64,000 nucleotides of DNA, from NCBI RefSeq assembly GCF_026013965.1, contig NZ_CP110341.1, forward strand, positions 1,488,001 through 1,552,000, in the 5' to 3' direction. The DNA comes from Brevibacterium sp. JSBI002. GTDB taxonomy: Bacteria > Actinomycetota > Actinomycetes > Actinomycetales > Brevibacteriaceae. Shown here in pieces: positions 38,101 to 47,454 of this stretch; position 1 is the stretch's first letter; every line of letters begins with the position of its first letter. The notes below the pieces were generated by a model that was not told where the DNA came from, made no database searches, and was given only the letters and a program-made list of their open reading frames with translations. The translations under genes were made by a program, and so were the position numbers.

Positions 38101-38440
38101 GAACGTCGTCGCCGGCAAGGAGATGGACCGGCATGCACAGCTGGGTGTGTATCAGGAAGCCATCAATTCCGGGACCATCAGAATCGGTGAGGACCAAGAG
38201 CTCGATGCACACGCTTTCGGCGCTGAACTCGTCTTCCTGCGCAAGTCGGCTCGCACTGTTCGGGAGCAGTCGGCGCTCGACGTCGATGAGAACCCCGACT
38301 GGGCTCGTGAACTCATCGACGACGTGTCCGGCAGGATGCGTGCCGCGAGCTTCCCTGCACGGGTCGACCCGCAGAAGTGCAAGTCGTGCCCCGTCCGATC
38401 ATCGTGCCCGGCGATCGGCCCGAAGATGTTGGAGGAGAAC
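35123..38440 (+). CDS. adnA: AdnA-type helicase-like/nuclease subunit of the AdnAB recombinase
   Basis: First subunit of the heterodimeric motor-nuclease that resects DNA double-strand ends in actinobacteria. The roughly 1,105-residue product begins with a UvrD-like Walker A GRPGTGKTT at 22-30. The expected DExx motif is weak (LADGVQDF). The C-terminal nuclease has VDFKTG at 987-992 and four cysteines, Cys865 and Cys1086/1089/1095, arranged as in the Fe-S nuclease of AddB and AdnA. A Pro/Ala/Ser linker lies near 355-390. The stop TGA at 38441-38443 overlaps the adnB ATG by one base. The start has no good ribosome site. Confidence 0.9.
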
Positions 38441-38442
38441 TG

Positions 38443-41400
38443 ATGCGCTTCACCGCCGAGCGGCTTGCCGAGCTCACGGCCGCCGACCCTGCCCAGGCCT
38501 TCCCTCCCAGCCCGGAGCAGAAGGTGATCATCGAGGCCGACCCGGCACAGTCGATGAAAGTCACCGCCGGGGCCGGATCGGGAAAGACCACAGTCATCTC
38601 CCAGCGTGTGGTGTGGCTGGTCGCCAACGAATTCGTCTCTCCCGAAGAGATCCTCGGCCTGACCTTCACCCGCAAAGCAGTCGGAGAACTCGGCGGACGC
38701 ATCCGAGTGCTTCTGTCGCGTCTGCGGCACAACCTCGGCCGGGGTCAGGACCTTTCACTGCCCGGTCTCGACAATCCGACCGTGTCCACATACAACTCCT
38801 ATGCCGCGTCCATCGTCAGCGAACACGGGGTGAGCATCGGCATCGAACCCGAAACTGTCCTCCTCGATGACGCCGCGGCACACACCATCGCCGGGACTCT
38901 CATCGATTCGACGCCACCCGACGAGATCCCCGGCGATTTCTCCCGCGAGACGATGATCGCCGATGTCATCGCCCTGGCAGGGCAGATGAATGATCACGGT
39001 CGTGATGTCGACGACGTCACGGACTATCTCGAGCAGTGCCTGTCTGCCCTGGTGTCCAGCAAGGGCAAGCCTGTCGATCCCAATGGACGACGGGCGAAAC
39101 TCGAAGCGAAGATCCGAACGGCCCGACTGGCTGATGCCTATATGCGCGCGAAACGGCGCAATCTGGCCATGGACTTCTCCGACCAGGTGCGTTTCGCCCA
39201 ACGCATCCTCGACGAGGTGCCCGCCGCGGCCGAGGCCGAGAGAGCCAGGTGGAAGATCGTCCTCCTCGACGAGTTCCAAGACACCTCGGTGGCTCAGCTG
39301 AAGCTCTTGCGCGACCTCTTCCACTCCACCGCAGTGACCGCAGTCGGTGATCCCCGCCAGGCCATCTACGGTTGGCGCGGCGCCAGCGCCGACAACATGG
39401 TGCGTTTCTCATCGGACTTCCGCGACGTCGAATCCCTGTCGCTGAGCACCAGCTGGCGCAACGATCGCTCGATCCTGCAGGTGGCCAACCGCATCGCCGC
39501 CGGACTCGCCGACAGCAGCGAGTCCCCGCTCTCGGCCCGCGACGGTGCCGGTGAGGGCGAAGTCAGTGTCGAGATCAGCTCGGGCGCCCACGATCCCGAT
39601 TTCCTCACCGTCGGCCTGCGCGCACTCACGGATTGGTTCCACACGGTCCCCGCAGGTTCCTCGAAAGCCGTGCTGTGCCGCAAACGTGCCCACTTCGCGC
39701 CGGTCGCGGCGGCGCTGGAAGCAGCCGGATTCGCTGTGCACGTGCACGGTTCCTCGGGGCTGCTGACCGACCCCTTCGTCGCAGATCTGCGTGCGGTGCT
39801 TACCGCTGCGGTCGATCCGATGGCCGGCGACGAGATCATGAGGCTCGTCAGCGGACGGATGCTAGGCCTCGGCGCAGGCGACATCGCGGGGCTGCAGGCC
39901 TTCACCCGTCGTCAGTCCGAGCGGCGAGCCTCCGAGCGAGCCGAATGGGCCGCCGAGGAGGTCATCGCCGAAGCCATCGACCAGGCGACGATCGTCGAAG
40001 GCATCGATGAGCTCATCGAAGTGCAGCGCGTCCTCGACCACGGAGCGCGGACAGCTGCTGACAGGGGACTCATCGCCGACTATCAGCAGTCCGGTCTGAG
40101 CTCGGAGGCGCTGCATCGTCTGGTCCGATTGGCTCGCGCGCTGCGGGCCACCCGGTCGGGAACGGGCACCGTGGCCTCGATCATCCGCACCGCGATGTCC
40201 GAGACCGGAATCGATTCGGATATCTGGAGCCTCAGCGATTCTCTGCGCAATCTGCACAGAGCCTCCGTCGACGCATTCCTCTCCGCGGCCAGCCAGTACT
40301 CTGCCACCGATGACAAACCCTCGATCACAGGCTTCCTGTCCTGGCTCAGTCTTATGGAAGCTCATGATGCGCTGAGCGTCGCCGAACCGACGACGGCAGC
40401 CGACGCGATCAACATCATGACCGTCCATGCCTCGAAAGGTCTGGAATTCGACGCCGTCGCTGTTCCCTCTCTGGTGGTCAAGGACTTTCCCACCGAGCCG
40501 CGGGACAAGGAAGGGTGGATGGACCGCACGGCTCTGCCGTACCCGTTGCGCGGTGACCGCGCACATCTCGTCGACTTCGACCTGCGGAAGGCCGAATTCG
40601 ATACGAAGAAGGCCCTGGATGAGTGGATCGGAGACTTCATCCGTCCACGGATCGCCGATGCGCACGAGGGGGAGGAGCGACGCCTCGCCTACGTGGCGTT
40701 CACCCGTGCGAAGAGACATCTGTGGCTCGGTGCGGAGCTGATGGGTGCGCGCGCGGTTCCCGACGATCCCTCGCCCTTCCTCACCGAAGCGATCGAGGCC
40801 TTGGGCCTCGAAGTGGAGATTCCGGAACCTGCCGACGAAACGGCGCAGGACCGCATCGAGACCACTGCATGGCCGGTGCCCCGAACGAAGCAGGTCGCCG
40901 CCGCACAGCGAGCCGCCGGTTGGGTCGAAGCGAGCCCGGACGTCAGCTTGGAGTCCTTGGCCGAGACTCCGGGAACGATCGGGCGCTTCGCCGCTCAGGC
41001 CCTGCGCATCGGTGACCGGCCCGAAACGGTGTCCGCTGCGGCCATGCCCGACCGTCTGTCGGCAACGGCCCTGGTTGCATGGAGGAGGGATCCGCAGAGT
41101 TTCCGTACGCAGACCCTGCGTCCGATCCCGACTCCGCCCAGCCGGGCCGCCGAGATCGGAACGACCTTCCACTCCTGGGTGGAGCAGCACTTCGGCCAGT
41201 CGAGCATCGATATCGGCGAAGACGAATCGGTGAGACCGATCGACGCCGCGACGGTCGAACGGCTGCAGGAGACGTTCTCAGCCTCCGAGTTCGCGACGCG
41301 TCGGGCCGACCACGTGGAGATGTCCTTCGAACTCGTCCTCGGCAGATTCCGGGTGCCGGGGAAGATCGATGCGGTCTTCATCACCGGGAACCATGCCGAG

Positions 41401-41622
41401 GTTGTGGATTGGAAGACCTCGAAGAAACCCGATGCGGCAGTGCTCGAGGTGATGAAATGGCAGCTGGCGCTCTACCGGTTCGCGATTCTCAGAGTGCATC
41501 CGGAGATCGCCGAGGTGACGGGGACGTTCTACTTCGTCGGCAGCGATGACATCGTGCAGTTCACCGACCTGCCTGACGAGGACGAAGTCGTCGAATGGCT
41601 GGAAGCCAACGACATGGGCTGA
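38443..41622 (+). CDS. adnB: AdnB helicase-nuclease subunit of AdnAB
   Basis: Motor subunit of the AdnAB end-resection machine, 1,059 residues. It has a complete SF1A helicase: Walker A AGAGSGKTT at 42-50, LLDEFQDTS with DEFQD at 276-280, GDPRQAIYGWRGA, TVHASKGLEFD and VAFTRAKRHL. The C terminus is a RecB-type nuclease with the catalytic VDWKTSKK at 988-995. The ATG at 38443 is preceded by GGAGGAG and lies in a TGATG overlap with adnA. Unlike AdnA there is no Fe-S cysteine set. Confidence 0.93.
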   Translation: MRFTAERLAELTAADPAQAFPPSPEQKVIIEADPAQSMKVTAGAGSGKTTVISQRVVWLVANEFVSPEEILGLTFTRKAVGELGGRIRVLLSRLRHNLGRGQDLSLPGLDNPTVSTYNSYAASIVSEHGVSIGIEPETVLLDDAAAHTIAGTLIDSTPPDEIPGDFSRETMIADVIALAGQMNDHGRDVDDVTDYLEQCLSALVSSKGKPVDPNGRRAKLEAKIRTARLADAYMRAKRRNLAMDFSDQVRFAQRILDEVPAAAEAERARWKIVLLDEFQDTSVAQLKLLRDLFHSTAVTAVGDPRQAIYGWRGASADNMVRFSSDFRDVESLSLSTSWRNDRSILQVANRIAAGLADSSESPLSARDGAGEGEVSVEISSGAHDPDFLTVGLRALTDWFHTVPAGSSKAVLCRKRAHFAPVAAALEAAGFAVHVHGSSGLLTDPFVADLRAVLTAAVDPMAGDEIMRLVSGRMLGLGAGDIAGLQAFTRRQSERRASERAEWAAEEVIAEAIDQATIVEGIDELIEVQRVLDHGARTAADRGLIADYQQSGLSSEALHRLVRLARALRATRSGTGTVASIIRTAMSETGIDSDIWSLSDSLRNLHRASVDAFLSAASQYSATDDKPSITGFLSWLSLMEAHDALSVAEPTTAADAINIMTVHASKGLEFDAVAVPSLVVKDFPTEPRDKEGWMDRTALPYPLRGDRAHLVDFDLRKAEFDTKKALDEWIGDFIRPRIADAHEGEERRLAYVAFTRAKRHLWLGAELMGARAVPDDPSPFLTEAIEALGLEVEIPEPADETAQDRIETTAWPVPRTKQVAAAQRAAGWVEASPDVSLESLAETPGTIGRFAAQALRIGDRPETVSAAAMPDRLSATALVAWRRDPQSFRTQTLRPIPTPPSRAAEIGTTFHSWVEQHFGQSSIDIGEDESVRPIDAATVERLQETFSASEFATRRADHVEMSFELVLGRFRVPGKIDAVFITGNHAEVVDWKTSKKPDAAVLEVMKWQLALYRFAILRVHPEIAEVTGTFYFVGSDDIVQFTDLPDEDEVVEWLEANDMG

Positions 41623-41624
41623 GT

Positions 41625-42854
41625 TCAGCGGATCCGGCCGGTCTCTTCCCCGTCATCAGTTTCGTCGGCGTCCCGAGTCGGTTCGGTCCGCACCTGCGAT
41701 CCCGGCTCGGAGTCGAACTCCGAATCATCATCTGAGGGAGCCGACGGAGGCTGAGCTCCGGGAATGAACACATCGGGGGCTGCGGTCTCCGTGATCGCGG
41801 CTTCCACGTCGGGAGCATCGGTCGCGGCCGGTGCAGAGGAATCCGGGGCCGTCCCGGGAGTGTTCCCACCGTCGTCTGCAGGTTCGGTCGCGGACTCAGA
41901 GGTCGGTTCCTCCGCCGAGGCGGTCGCATCAGCTGGGGAACCGAACAGGACCTCATTGAACGAACTGAGGAGCCCGGCGGCATCCTCGACGGCGGTCTCA
42001 TCCCCGGAGTCGACCGCCTCGAGCAGCCAGTCGAGTACCGCGAATTCGGCCAACAGCTCGGCACGGGCGATGACATGCTCATCGGCGCGGGGCCGGGAAT
42101 TGCGGTACTCCTCGTAGAAGGTCGGCAGGGCGGCAGGATCGATCAGCGCGGAAGCCGCCGCCAGATCGATGGCTGGATCGGCGACGCGCAGACGACCGAT
42201 CTCGGCGAGTGCGAGCACTCGCTCCTGATCGGTATAGACGCTCGTCTCATCGAGTGAACCGTGGATGGGCGTGGCGAGGAAATGCCAGAGCGCCACCTTC
42301 TCGAATTCCTCCTCCCAATGCTGCAGCAGAGACGATGGGACCCGTCCGGTGCTCGCCGCCTGATCGAGGCGCTCAAGGATGAGGAACTGTGATCGAGAAG
42401 GATCCTCCACCGGGAAACCGGCATCGGAGACGGGCTCGGGTGCAGCCGAATGCAGAGTCGCCAGAGCCTGGGCCAGCGAACTGGCCCGCGCCGTGTCGGC
42501 GATGGGCACATCGCCCAGCGGCGCCCCCGGCAGGGGATCGGCCAGTGTCACAGTCGTCGGGGACGACGTGTCGAAGTAGTCGGCGTCCACCTCGGTGATG
42601 GCCCGCAGGCGCGGCCAGACGAAGTCGGCGTGCGGATACATGGCCTCGTAGATTCGTCCCGCCTCGGCGGCTGAGCCGATGTCCGCGGTCCGATCGAGCT
42701 GGGTCTGAGCCGCTGCGACGAGCTGCTGATCGTCATCGCCGAGCAGGACTCTGACTCCGGCATCCAGCGGCGGCAGGGGTGTCCATGTCGTCGGGACGAA
42801 GCCGTCGAGCATCGTCGCCGCGATCGCAGTCAACTTGAGCGCCTTGGTATCCAC
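41625..42854 (-). CDS. Degenerate aminoglycoside-phosphotransferase-like protein with acidic tail
   Basis: 409-residue protein with an APH/choline-kinase-like core. The catalytic loop that is HGDLHxxN in active kinases reads HGSLDETSV here (His198), and the metal loop is VADPAIDLA, so activity is doubtful. The last 110 residues are Ala/Glu/Asp/Thr/Pro-rich and disordered. It is probably the counterpart of a phosphotransferase near nudC/uvrD2 in other actinobacteria. The GTG at 42854 starts the conserved part, but the ribosome site is poorly placed and the true start may be a codon nearby. Confidence 0.65.
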   Translation of the reverse strand: MDTKALKLTAIAATMLDGFVPTTWTPLPPLDAGVRVLLGDDDQQLVAAAQTQLDRTADIGSAAEAGRIYEAMYPHADFVWPRLRAITEVDADYFDTSSPTTVTLADPLPGAPLGDVPIADTARASSLAQALATLHSAAPEPVSDAGFPVEDPSRSQFLILERLDQAASTGRVPSSLLQHWEEEFEKVALWHFLATPIHGSLDETSVYTDQERVLALAEIGRLRVADPAIDLAAASALIDPAALPTFYEEYRNSRPRADEHVIARAELLAEFAVLDWLLEAVDSGDETAVEDAAGLLSSFNEVLFGSPADATASAEEPTSESATEPADDGGNTPGTAPDSSAPAATDAPDVEAAITETAAPDVFIPGAQPPSAPSDDDSEFDSEPGSQVRTEPTRDADETDDGEETGRIR

Positions 42855-42978
42855 CTTCCCCAATCTACCGTCTGGGTTCGGCTGAGACACGGGACTCGCC
42901 GTCGAGCGTGTCTGCCATGGGGACTTTCGGGTCCGGTCAGGCATTCACGGCCAGGGTCTCAGTGTCAGGACGCTGGGA

Positions 42979-42984
42979 TATCGT
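42979..42984 (+). promoter_or_regulatory. -10-like box of nudC (TATCGT), leaderless type
   Basis: TATCGT followed by seven bases and the ATG at 42992. Confidence 0.4.
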
Positions 42985-42991
42985 GGAGGGC

Positions 42992-43966
42992 ATGAAGCCA
43001 TTGCCTCCAGTGCAGCCGATCAGCCTCGCCCGACACGGAATCGATCGGGACCATCTGACTCGGGGCCACGACGGAGATCTCAGCGAGATCTGGGCCTCAG
43101 GGGCACTCGCTGTCTTCGAACATCGCGGATCGCTGCTCGTCGCCGGCGGGGGGCTCTTCCTGACCGACCGCGAAGCGGTGCCGGAGGGCCAGACGGAGGT
43201 CTACCTCGGCCGAGACCCACAGGCCACCCGCTATATCGGAGTGTCATTGGACGACGACGGTCGCAGCCTCGTCGATTCCCGATTGGACGCCTCGCGCGCC
43301 CGGGACGCCACCGATCTGCTGACCGCTCCGGGAGAGGGGATCGACAGTTCCGAACCCGTCTGGCTGACCCTGCGTCATCTCGCCGAAGCCCTTGACGATG
43401 TGCAGGTATCCCTGGCCTGCGAGATCGTTGGTTTGGGAAACTGGCATCGTGCACACCGGTTCTCCCCGCGCACCGGCACACCGACCACTCCGATCATGGG
43501 CGGATGGGTCCGCCGCGATCCGCAGACCGGAAGCGAACACTTTCCCCGCACCGATCCGGCAGTCATCGTCGTCATCGTCAACACCGATGAGAACGGAGTC
43601 GAACGTGTCCTGTTGGGCAACAACGCCGCCTGGGAATCCGACCGGTATTCGCTCCTGGCCGGATTCGTCGAACCGGGTGAGACGCTCGAACACGCGGTGA
43701 TCCGCGAGATCTGGGAGGAAGCTCATCTCGAAGTCACCGAACCGCGGTATCTGGGCTCTCAGCCGTGGCCGTTTCCCTGTTCGCTCATGCTCGGCTTCTC
43801 GGCCGTCGCGCCCAGCCGCGACTTCGCCGCCGACGAGGCGGAGATCGCCTCGCTGCGCTGGTTCACCCGGGCGGAGCTGCGCGGTGCCATTGCGAACGGC
43901 GAGGTGCGCGCTCCATCGACGATCTCCATCGCCGGACAGCTCCTGTACAGCTGGTTGGACAACGCA
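42992..43966 (+). CDS. nudC: NADH/NAD-RNA pyrophosphatase NudC with a lost zinc ribbon
   Basis: NUDIX hydrolase cleaving NAD(H) and NAD-capped RNA, 325 residues. The NUDIX box GFVEPGETLEHAVIREIWEE is at 224-243 and the NudC signature SQPWPFP at 256-262. In most NudC proteins a four-cysteine zinc ribbon precedes the NUDIX domain. Here the equivalent places are Ser158, Thr161, Asp176 and Thr179 (HRFSPRTG and RRDPQTG), so zinc cannot be bound there. The motif position usually filled by Gly after REUxEE is His. The stop at 43967-43969 overlaps uvrD2 (ATGA), as Rv3199c-Rv3198c. Confidence 0.9.
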
Positions 43967-46005
43967 TGAACGCTTCGGCCACGGCCCTGCTCGAGGCCCT
44001 GGACGAGGAACAGCGCGCCGTCGCCACCCATTTCGACTCACCGGTGATCGTCCTCGCCGGCGCCGGCACCGGTAAGACCCGCGCCATGACGCACCGGATC
44101 GCCTTCGGAATTGCGTCCGAGGTGTTCCCCGCCAGCCATGTCCTCGCGCTGACATTCACCGCCAAGGCAGCGGGGGAGATGCGCTCACGACTGCGCGGAC
44201 TCGGAGTCCCCGCGGTCCAAGCCCGCACGTTCCACTCCGCGGCGCTGCGCCAGCTGCGGTTCTTCTGGGACCGGTTCGCCGAAGGAGACTTTCCGCGGAT
44301 CATCGAGAACAAGGCGGGCATCATCGGCTCGGTCATGCAGAGCCTCGGGTTGGAGACCAGCCGAGAATTGACCAGAGACGTCGCTTCGGAGATCGAGTTC
44401 GCGGCCTCTTCCCTGCTCGGCGTCGACGACTATGCGACGAAGGCCGCGGCCAGGGACCTGCCCGGACAGCTGAGCGTCGACGATATGGTGCGGATCTTCG
44501 AAGCCTACGGGGAGGCGAAGACACGAGGACGGCTGCTCGATTTCGATGATGTGCTCCTCGTACTCTCGGGAGTTCTCGCCGAGTATCCGGCGATCGCGGC
44601 CGAGATCCGCGAACAGTACAGGCATTTCGTCGTCGACGAGTTCCAAGACGTCTCGCCGCTCCAATACGATGTTCTCTCCCGGTGGCTGGGCCCCCGTGAC
44701 AATCTCTGCGTCGTCGGTGATCCCGCTCAGACCATCTACACCTTCGCGGGAGCCGATGCGAGCCTGCTCGGTTCGCTCAGCACGTCGATGCCCGAGGCCA
44801 GAACGATCCGCCTGGTGCGCAACTACCGTTCGTCCCAGGCCATCGTGTCCACGGCGAACAATCTGCTGCGACACACCTCTCGGACCGCGCTGACCCTGCG
44901 GACCGACAACCCGATGGGCCGGCAGCCGCGCATGGTGGAGTATCCGACCGACGAGGCCGAGGCCACCGGGGTCGTCCAGGCCATCTCGGCAGAGATCCAG
45001 GCCGGACGTCGTCCGCGCAACATCGCAGTCCTCTTCCGCACGAACGGACAGAGTCCCTCCTACGAACAGGCGCTGGCCGCAGCCGGGATTCCCTATGTGC
45101 TTCGCGGCGGAGAGCGCTTCTTCGCACGCAAAGAGGTCAAAGAGGCCGTTCTCATGCTCAAAGCCGCACGCGCGACCTCGAGCGGACAGCGTCTGCCCGA
45201 AGCCGTGAAAGAGGTTCTCGGCTCTCTCGGATTCACCCGAGAGCCGCCCGCTGCCGGAGCCGGCCGACAGCGTTGGGAATCGCTCAAAGCCCTCGTCGAC
45301 CTCGCCGAGGAGCACCAGCACGGGCGGGAGCTCCCCGTGCCGATGGAAGTCTTCCTCAGCGACCTGTCGGATCGTGCCGAGCACCAGTTCGCCCCGGACA
45401 TCGAAGGAGTCACTCTGGCGTCCTTCCACGCGGCGAAGGGCCTGGAGTGGGACAGCGTGCACCTGGTTGGTCTCAGCGAAGGTCTGCTGCCCATCAGCTA
45501 CGCCCAGACGCCCCGAGCCGTCGCCGAGGAACGCCGCCTGTTCTATGTGGCGCTGACGCGTGCAGGCACTGACCTGCGGATGAGCTGGTCGCTGGCGCGG
45601 TTCGACTCCAAACAGAAACCGCGGAGGTCATCACGCTTCCTCGCCGAACTCGGTCAGTCCGGACCGACGATGGGAGACAGCCGCACAGCGTCGAACTCCG
45701 CGTCACTCAACCGCTGCCGCGGCTGCGGGAGGGCATTGGTCTCGCAGATCGACCGCGCAGTCGGACGATGTGCGGACTGTCCCGCCGACATCGATCTCGA
45801 GCTGCTGGACCGTCTGCGCCGCTGGCGGGTGCGCACTGGGATGGAGCAGGGACTGCCGCCGTACCTCGTGCTCACGGACACCTCGCTGTCTGTCATCGCG
45901 GAGGTCCGTCCCCGCACCCTCGACGAACTTGCTCGCGTCCCCGGCATCGGTGCGACGAAGCTCGAACTCTACGGAACTCACCTACTGGGTCTGCTCGGCG
46001 ACTGA
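43966..46005 (+). CDS. uvrD2: UvrD2-type SF1 DNA helicase with tetracysteine and HRDC domains
   Basis: Superfamily 1A DNA helicase, 679 residues. Walker A AGAGTGKT is at 31-38, DEFQD in VVDEFQDVSPLQYDVL, GDPAQTIYTFAGA and the ALTRAG region later. The C terminus has the mycobacterial UvrD2 features: a CxxC...CxxC set (Cys584, 587, 602, 605) followed by an HRDC domain (about 606-679). Start ATG 43966 lies within the ATGA overlap with nudC. Its 3' end overlaps the ThiF-like gene on the other strand by about 24 bases. Confidence 0.93.
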   Translation: MNASATALLEALDEEQRAVATHFDSPVIVLAGAGTGKTRAMTHRIAFGIASEVFPASHVLALTFTAKAAGEMRSRLRGLGVPAVQARTFHSAALRQLRFFWDRFAEGDFPRIIENKAGIIGSVMQSLGLETSRELTRDVASEIEFAASSLLGVDDYATKAAARDLPGQLSVDDMVRIFEAYGEAKTRGRLLDFDDVLLVLSGVLAEYPAIAAEIREQYRHFVVDEFQDVSPLQYDVLSRWLGPRDNLCVVGDPAQTIYTFAGADASLLGSLSTSMPEARTIRLVRNYRSSQAIVSTANNLLRHTSRTALTLRTDNPMGRQPRMVEYPTDEAEATGVVQAISAEIQAGRRPRNIAVLFRTNGQSPSYEQALAAAGIPYVLRGGERFFARKEVKEAVLMLKAARATSSGQRLPEAVKEVLGSLGFTREPPAAGAGRQRWESLKALVDLAEEHQHGRELPVPMEVFLSDLSDRAEHQFAPDIEGVTLASFHAAKGLEWDSVHLVGLSEGLLPISYAQTPRAVAEERRLFYVALTRAGTDLRMSWSLARFDSKQKPRRSSRFLAELGQSGPTMGDSRTASNSASLNRCRGCGRALVSQIDRAVGRCADCPADIDLELLDRLRRWRVRTGMEQGLPPYLVLTDTSLSVIAEVRPRTLDELARVPGIGATKLELYGTHLLGLLGD

Positions 46006-46884
46006 CCCGAAATCCGGGACCGGCGTGCGACACTGGCAGCGATCGTGGAACGTCATTCCGCTATCCGTCACCTCGCCGGCATCCAAGGTGACCACGCGTC
46101 GCATCGATGGTGTTTCGGGGCGCAGCAGCGCCTGACGAAGCATCTGAACGACGTGCGCCGAGCCGAGGATGCGTGCGGCGGGGTCGCTCAGGCTCTCACG
46201 CTCCGGCAGGGCACGCAGACGCGGATGCTGATCGAGCCAACCGGCATCGCTGTCCTTCCGGTGCAGGCAGGAACACACAGAGCACGGTGTCGAACCGGGC
46301 CGGATGAGTCCCGTGATCTCCACCGACTGCTCACCGAGGACGACCTGACAGTGATCGACTTCGCGATCACTGAGCCACATGGCGGAATTGAGATCCGGAA
46401 CCAGGTGAGAACTCGTGACTACTACCGGTGAAGCCATGAGATCGAGCTCCTCGACACGGCGAGCCGCGGCGACGGCGAATCCGAGAGCCGCCAGCTGCCC
46501 TTCGACATGGGAGCGCAAAGGACCCGTGACCAGCACGGGCCGGGACCCGAGGACCTGAGAGACCCGATCCGGCGACAGATTGAATGTGCGCGCCGAGGCG
46601 AAGACCGGGGACCCTTTCGGCACGGTGCCGCCGTCCGTATCGGCCGGAATGAGGACATCCGCCTCCCCGAGGAGGGTGATGAGGGAACTCGCCCTGCTGA
46701 GGTCGACCGCGAGTTCCTGAGCGCGTGCATAGAACTGAGCCGAGCCGATGCCGAGACGGAGATCTTCGATGAGACTGGCGTCACCGGGCAGTAACCCGTC
46801 GATGAGCACAGGATCATCTGCGCCGAACTGGATGCATGAGGACGAACGCCATGTGATGGGAACACTCGGAAAGATTCTGAACAT
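45982..46884 (-). CDS. Stand-alone ThiF/cyclodehydratase-like protein with zinc cysteine tetrad
   Basis: 300-residue protein. The N terminus (FRIFPSVPITWRSSSCIQFGADDPVLIDGLLPG) resembles the leader-binding region of TOMM cyclodehydratase partner proteins. The C-terminal half has a weak Rossmann-like E1 fold with SVCSCLHRKDSDAGW and a final FHDRCQC. The cysteines Cys201/Cys204 and Cys283/Cys285 make a plausible zinc site. ATP-binding residues of active E1 enzymes are not clear. No YcaO gene or precursor is nearby. Similar lone proteins near uvrD2 are known in actinobacteria, function unknown. ATG 46884 has GAAGGGG upstream. Confidence 0.6.
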   Translation of the reverse strand: MFRIFPSVPITWRSSSCIQFGADDPVLIDGLLPGDASLIEDLRLGIGSAQFYARAQELAVDLSRASSLITLLGEADVLIPADTDGGTVPKGSPVFASARTFNLSPDRVSQVLGSRPVLVTGPLRSHVEGQLAALGFAVAAARRVEELDLMASPVVVTSSHLVPDLNSAMWLSDREVDHCQVVLGEQSVEITGLIRPGSTPCSVCSCLHRKDSDAGWLDQHPRLRALPERESLSDPAARILGSAHVVQMLRQALLRPETPSMRRVVTLDAGEVTDSGMTFHDRCQCRTPVPDFGSVAEQTQ

Positions 46885-47454
46885 CTCGGGCCCCTTCGCC
46901 TCGCCATCCTGGAGACTTCCACAGTAGTGAACGAGAGACGGAATGGCCACGTCGGGAGAGTAGTTGTGGACAACCCTGTGGAAAAACGGCTGAGGACAGG
47001 CCGGGAACGCGTCCCGACATGCCCTCAGCCGCATAGTGCCCCAGGCGCTCGCGAGGACTCGTGCGGCTTCCCCTTCCGCACGCATCCTCGGGTTTTCCGG
47101 GGTCAAGCATAGAACTTATTCCGCAAAAGCCTCCGCGTCAATGCACCGTCATGCACAGACACGTCAACAGCCTGTGGATAACCTGTGGGAATCGCCGTGG
47201 AGTCTGTGGAGGAAAGGCGCCTTGAGTGTCGATATGATTGTTGATAAACACGCTCCCGGGTCGGATCAGCTCCCGTTCTGTGGGGACTGCGATCACCGAG
47301 GCGGCTGTGGACGGGGGATCCGACCCCAACTTTTCGGCAGACTCAGGAAACTCACAAACTCCGAAGGCTGTTCGTCTGCAGAACCGCTGCAGAGACGCCG
47401 CCACGGTGCCAGTGGCACTGTCACCGTGTCAGTGCGGTTTCCTATGATGGTCAG
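46885..47454. other. 570-base gap with a series of DnaA-box-like sites
   Basis: No supportable gene. On the plus strand it holds TGTGGACAA (46965-46973, perfect complement of the actinobacterial DnaA box TTGTCCACA), TGTGGAAAA (46977-46985), TGTGGATAA (47173-47181, perfect complement of TTATCCACA), and weaker TGTGGGAAT (47184), TGTGGAGGA (47205) and TGTGGGGAC (47279). All are in one orientation. A GTGCCAGTGGCAC inverted repeat lies near 47,406. The surrounding sequence is the divergent promoter region of the ThiF-like and metallopeptidase genes. Confidence 0.5.
47443..47448 (+). promoter_or_regulatory. -10 box of the YgjP-type metallopeptidase gene (TATGAT), leaderless type
   Basis: TATGAT, six bases, then GTG 47455. 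Confidence 0.5.

Noticed and set aside
46965..47287. Calling the DnaA-like cluster the chromosomal origin
   Set aside because: No dnaA, dnaN, recF or gyr genes, no AT-rich unwinding stretch and only two perfect boxes.
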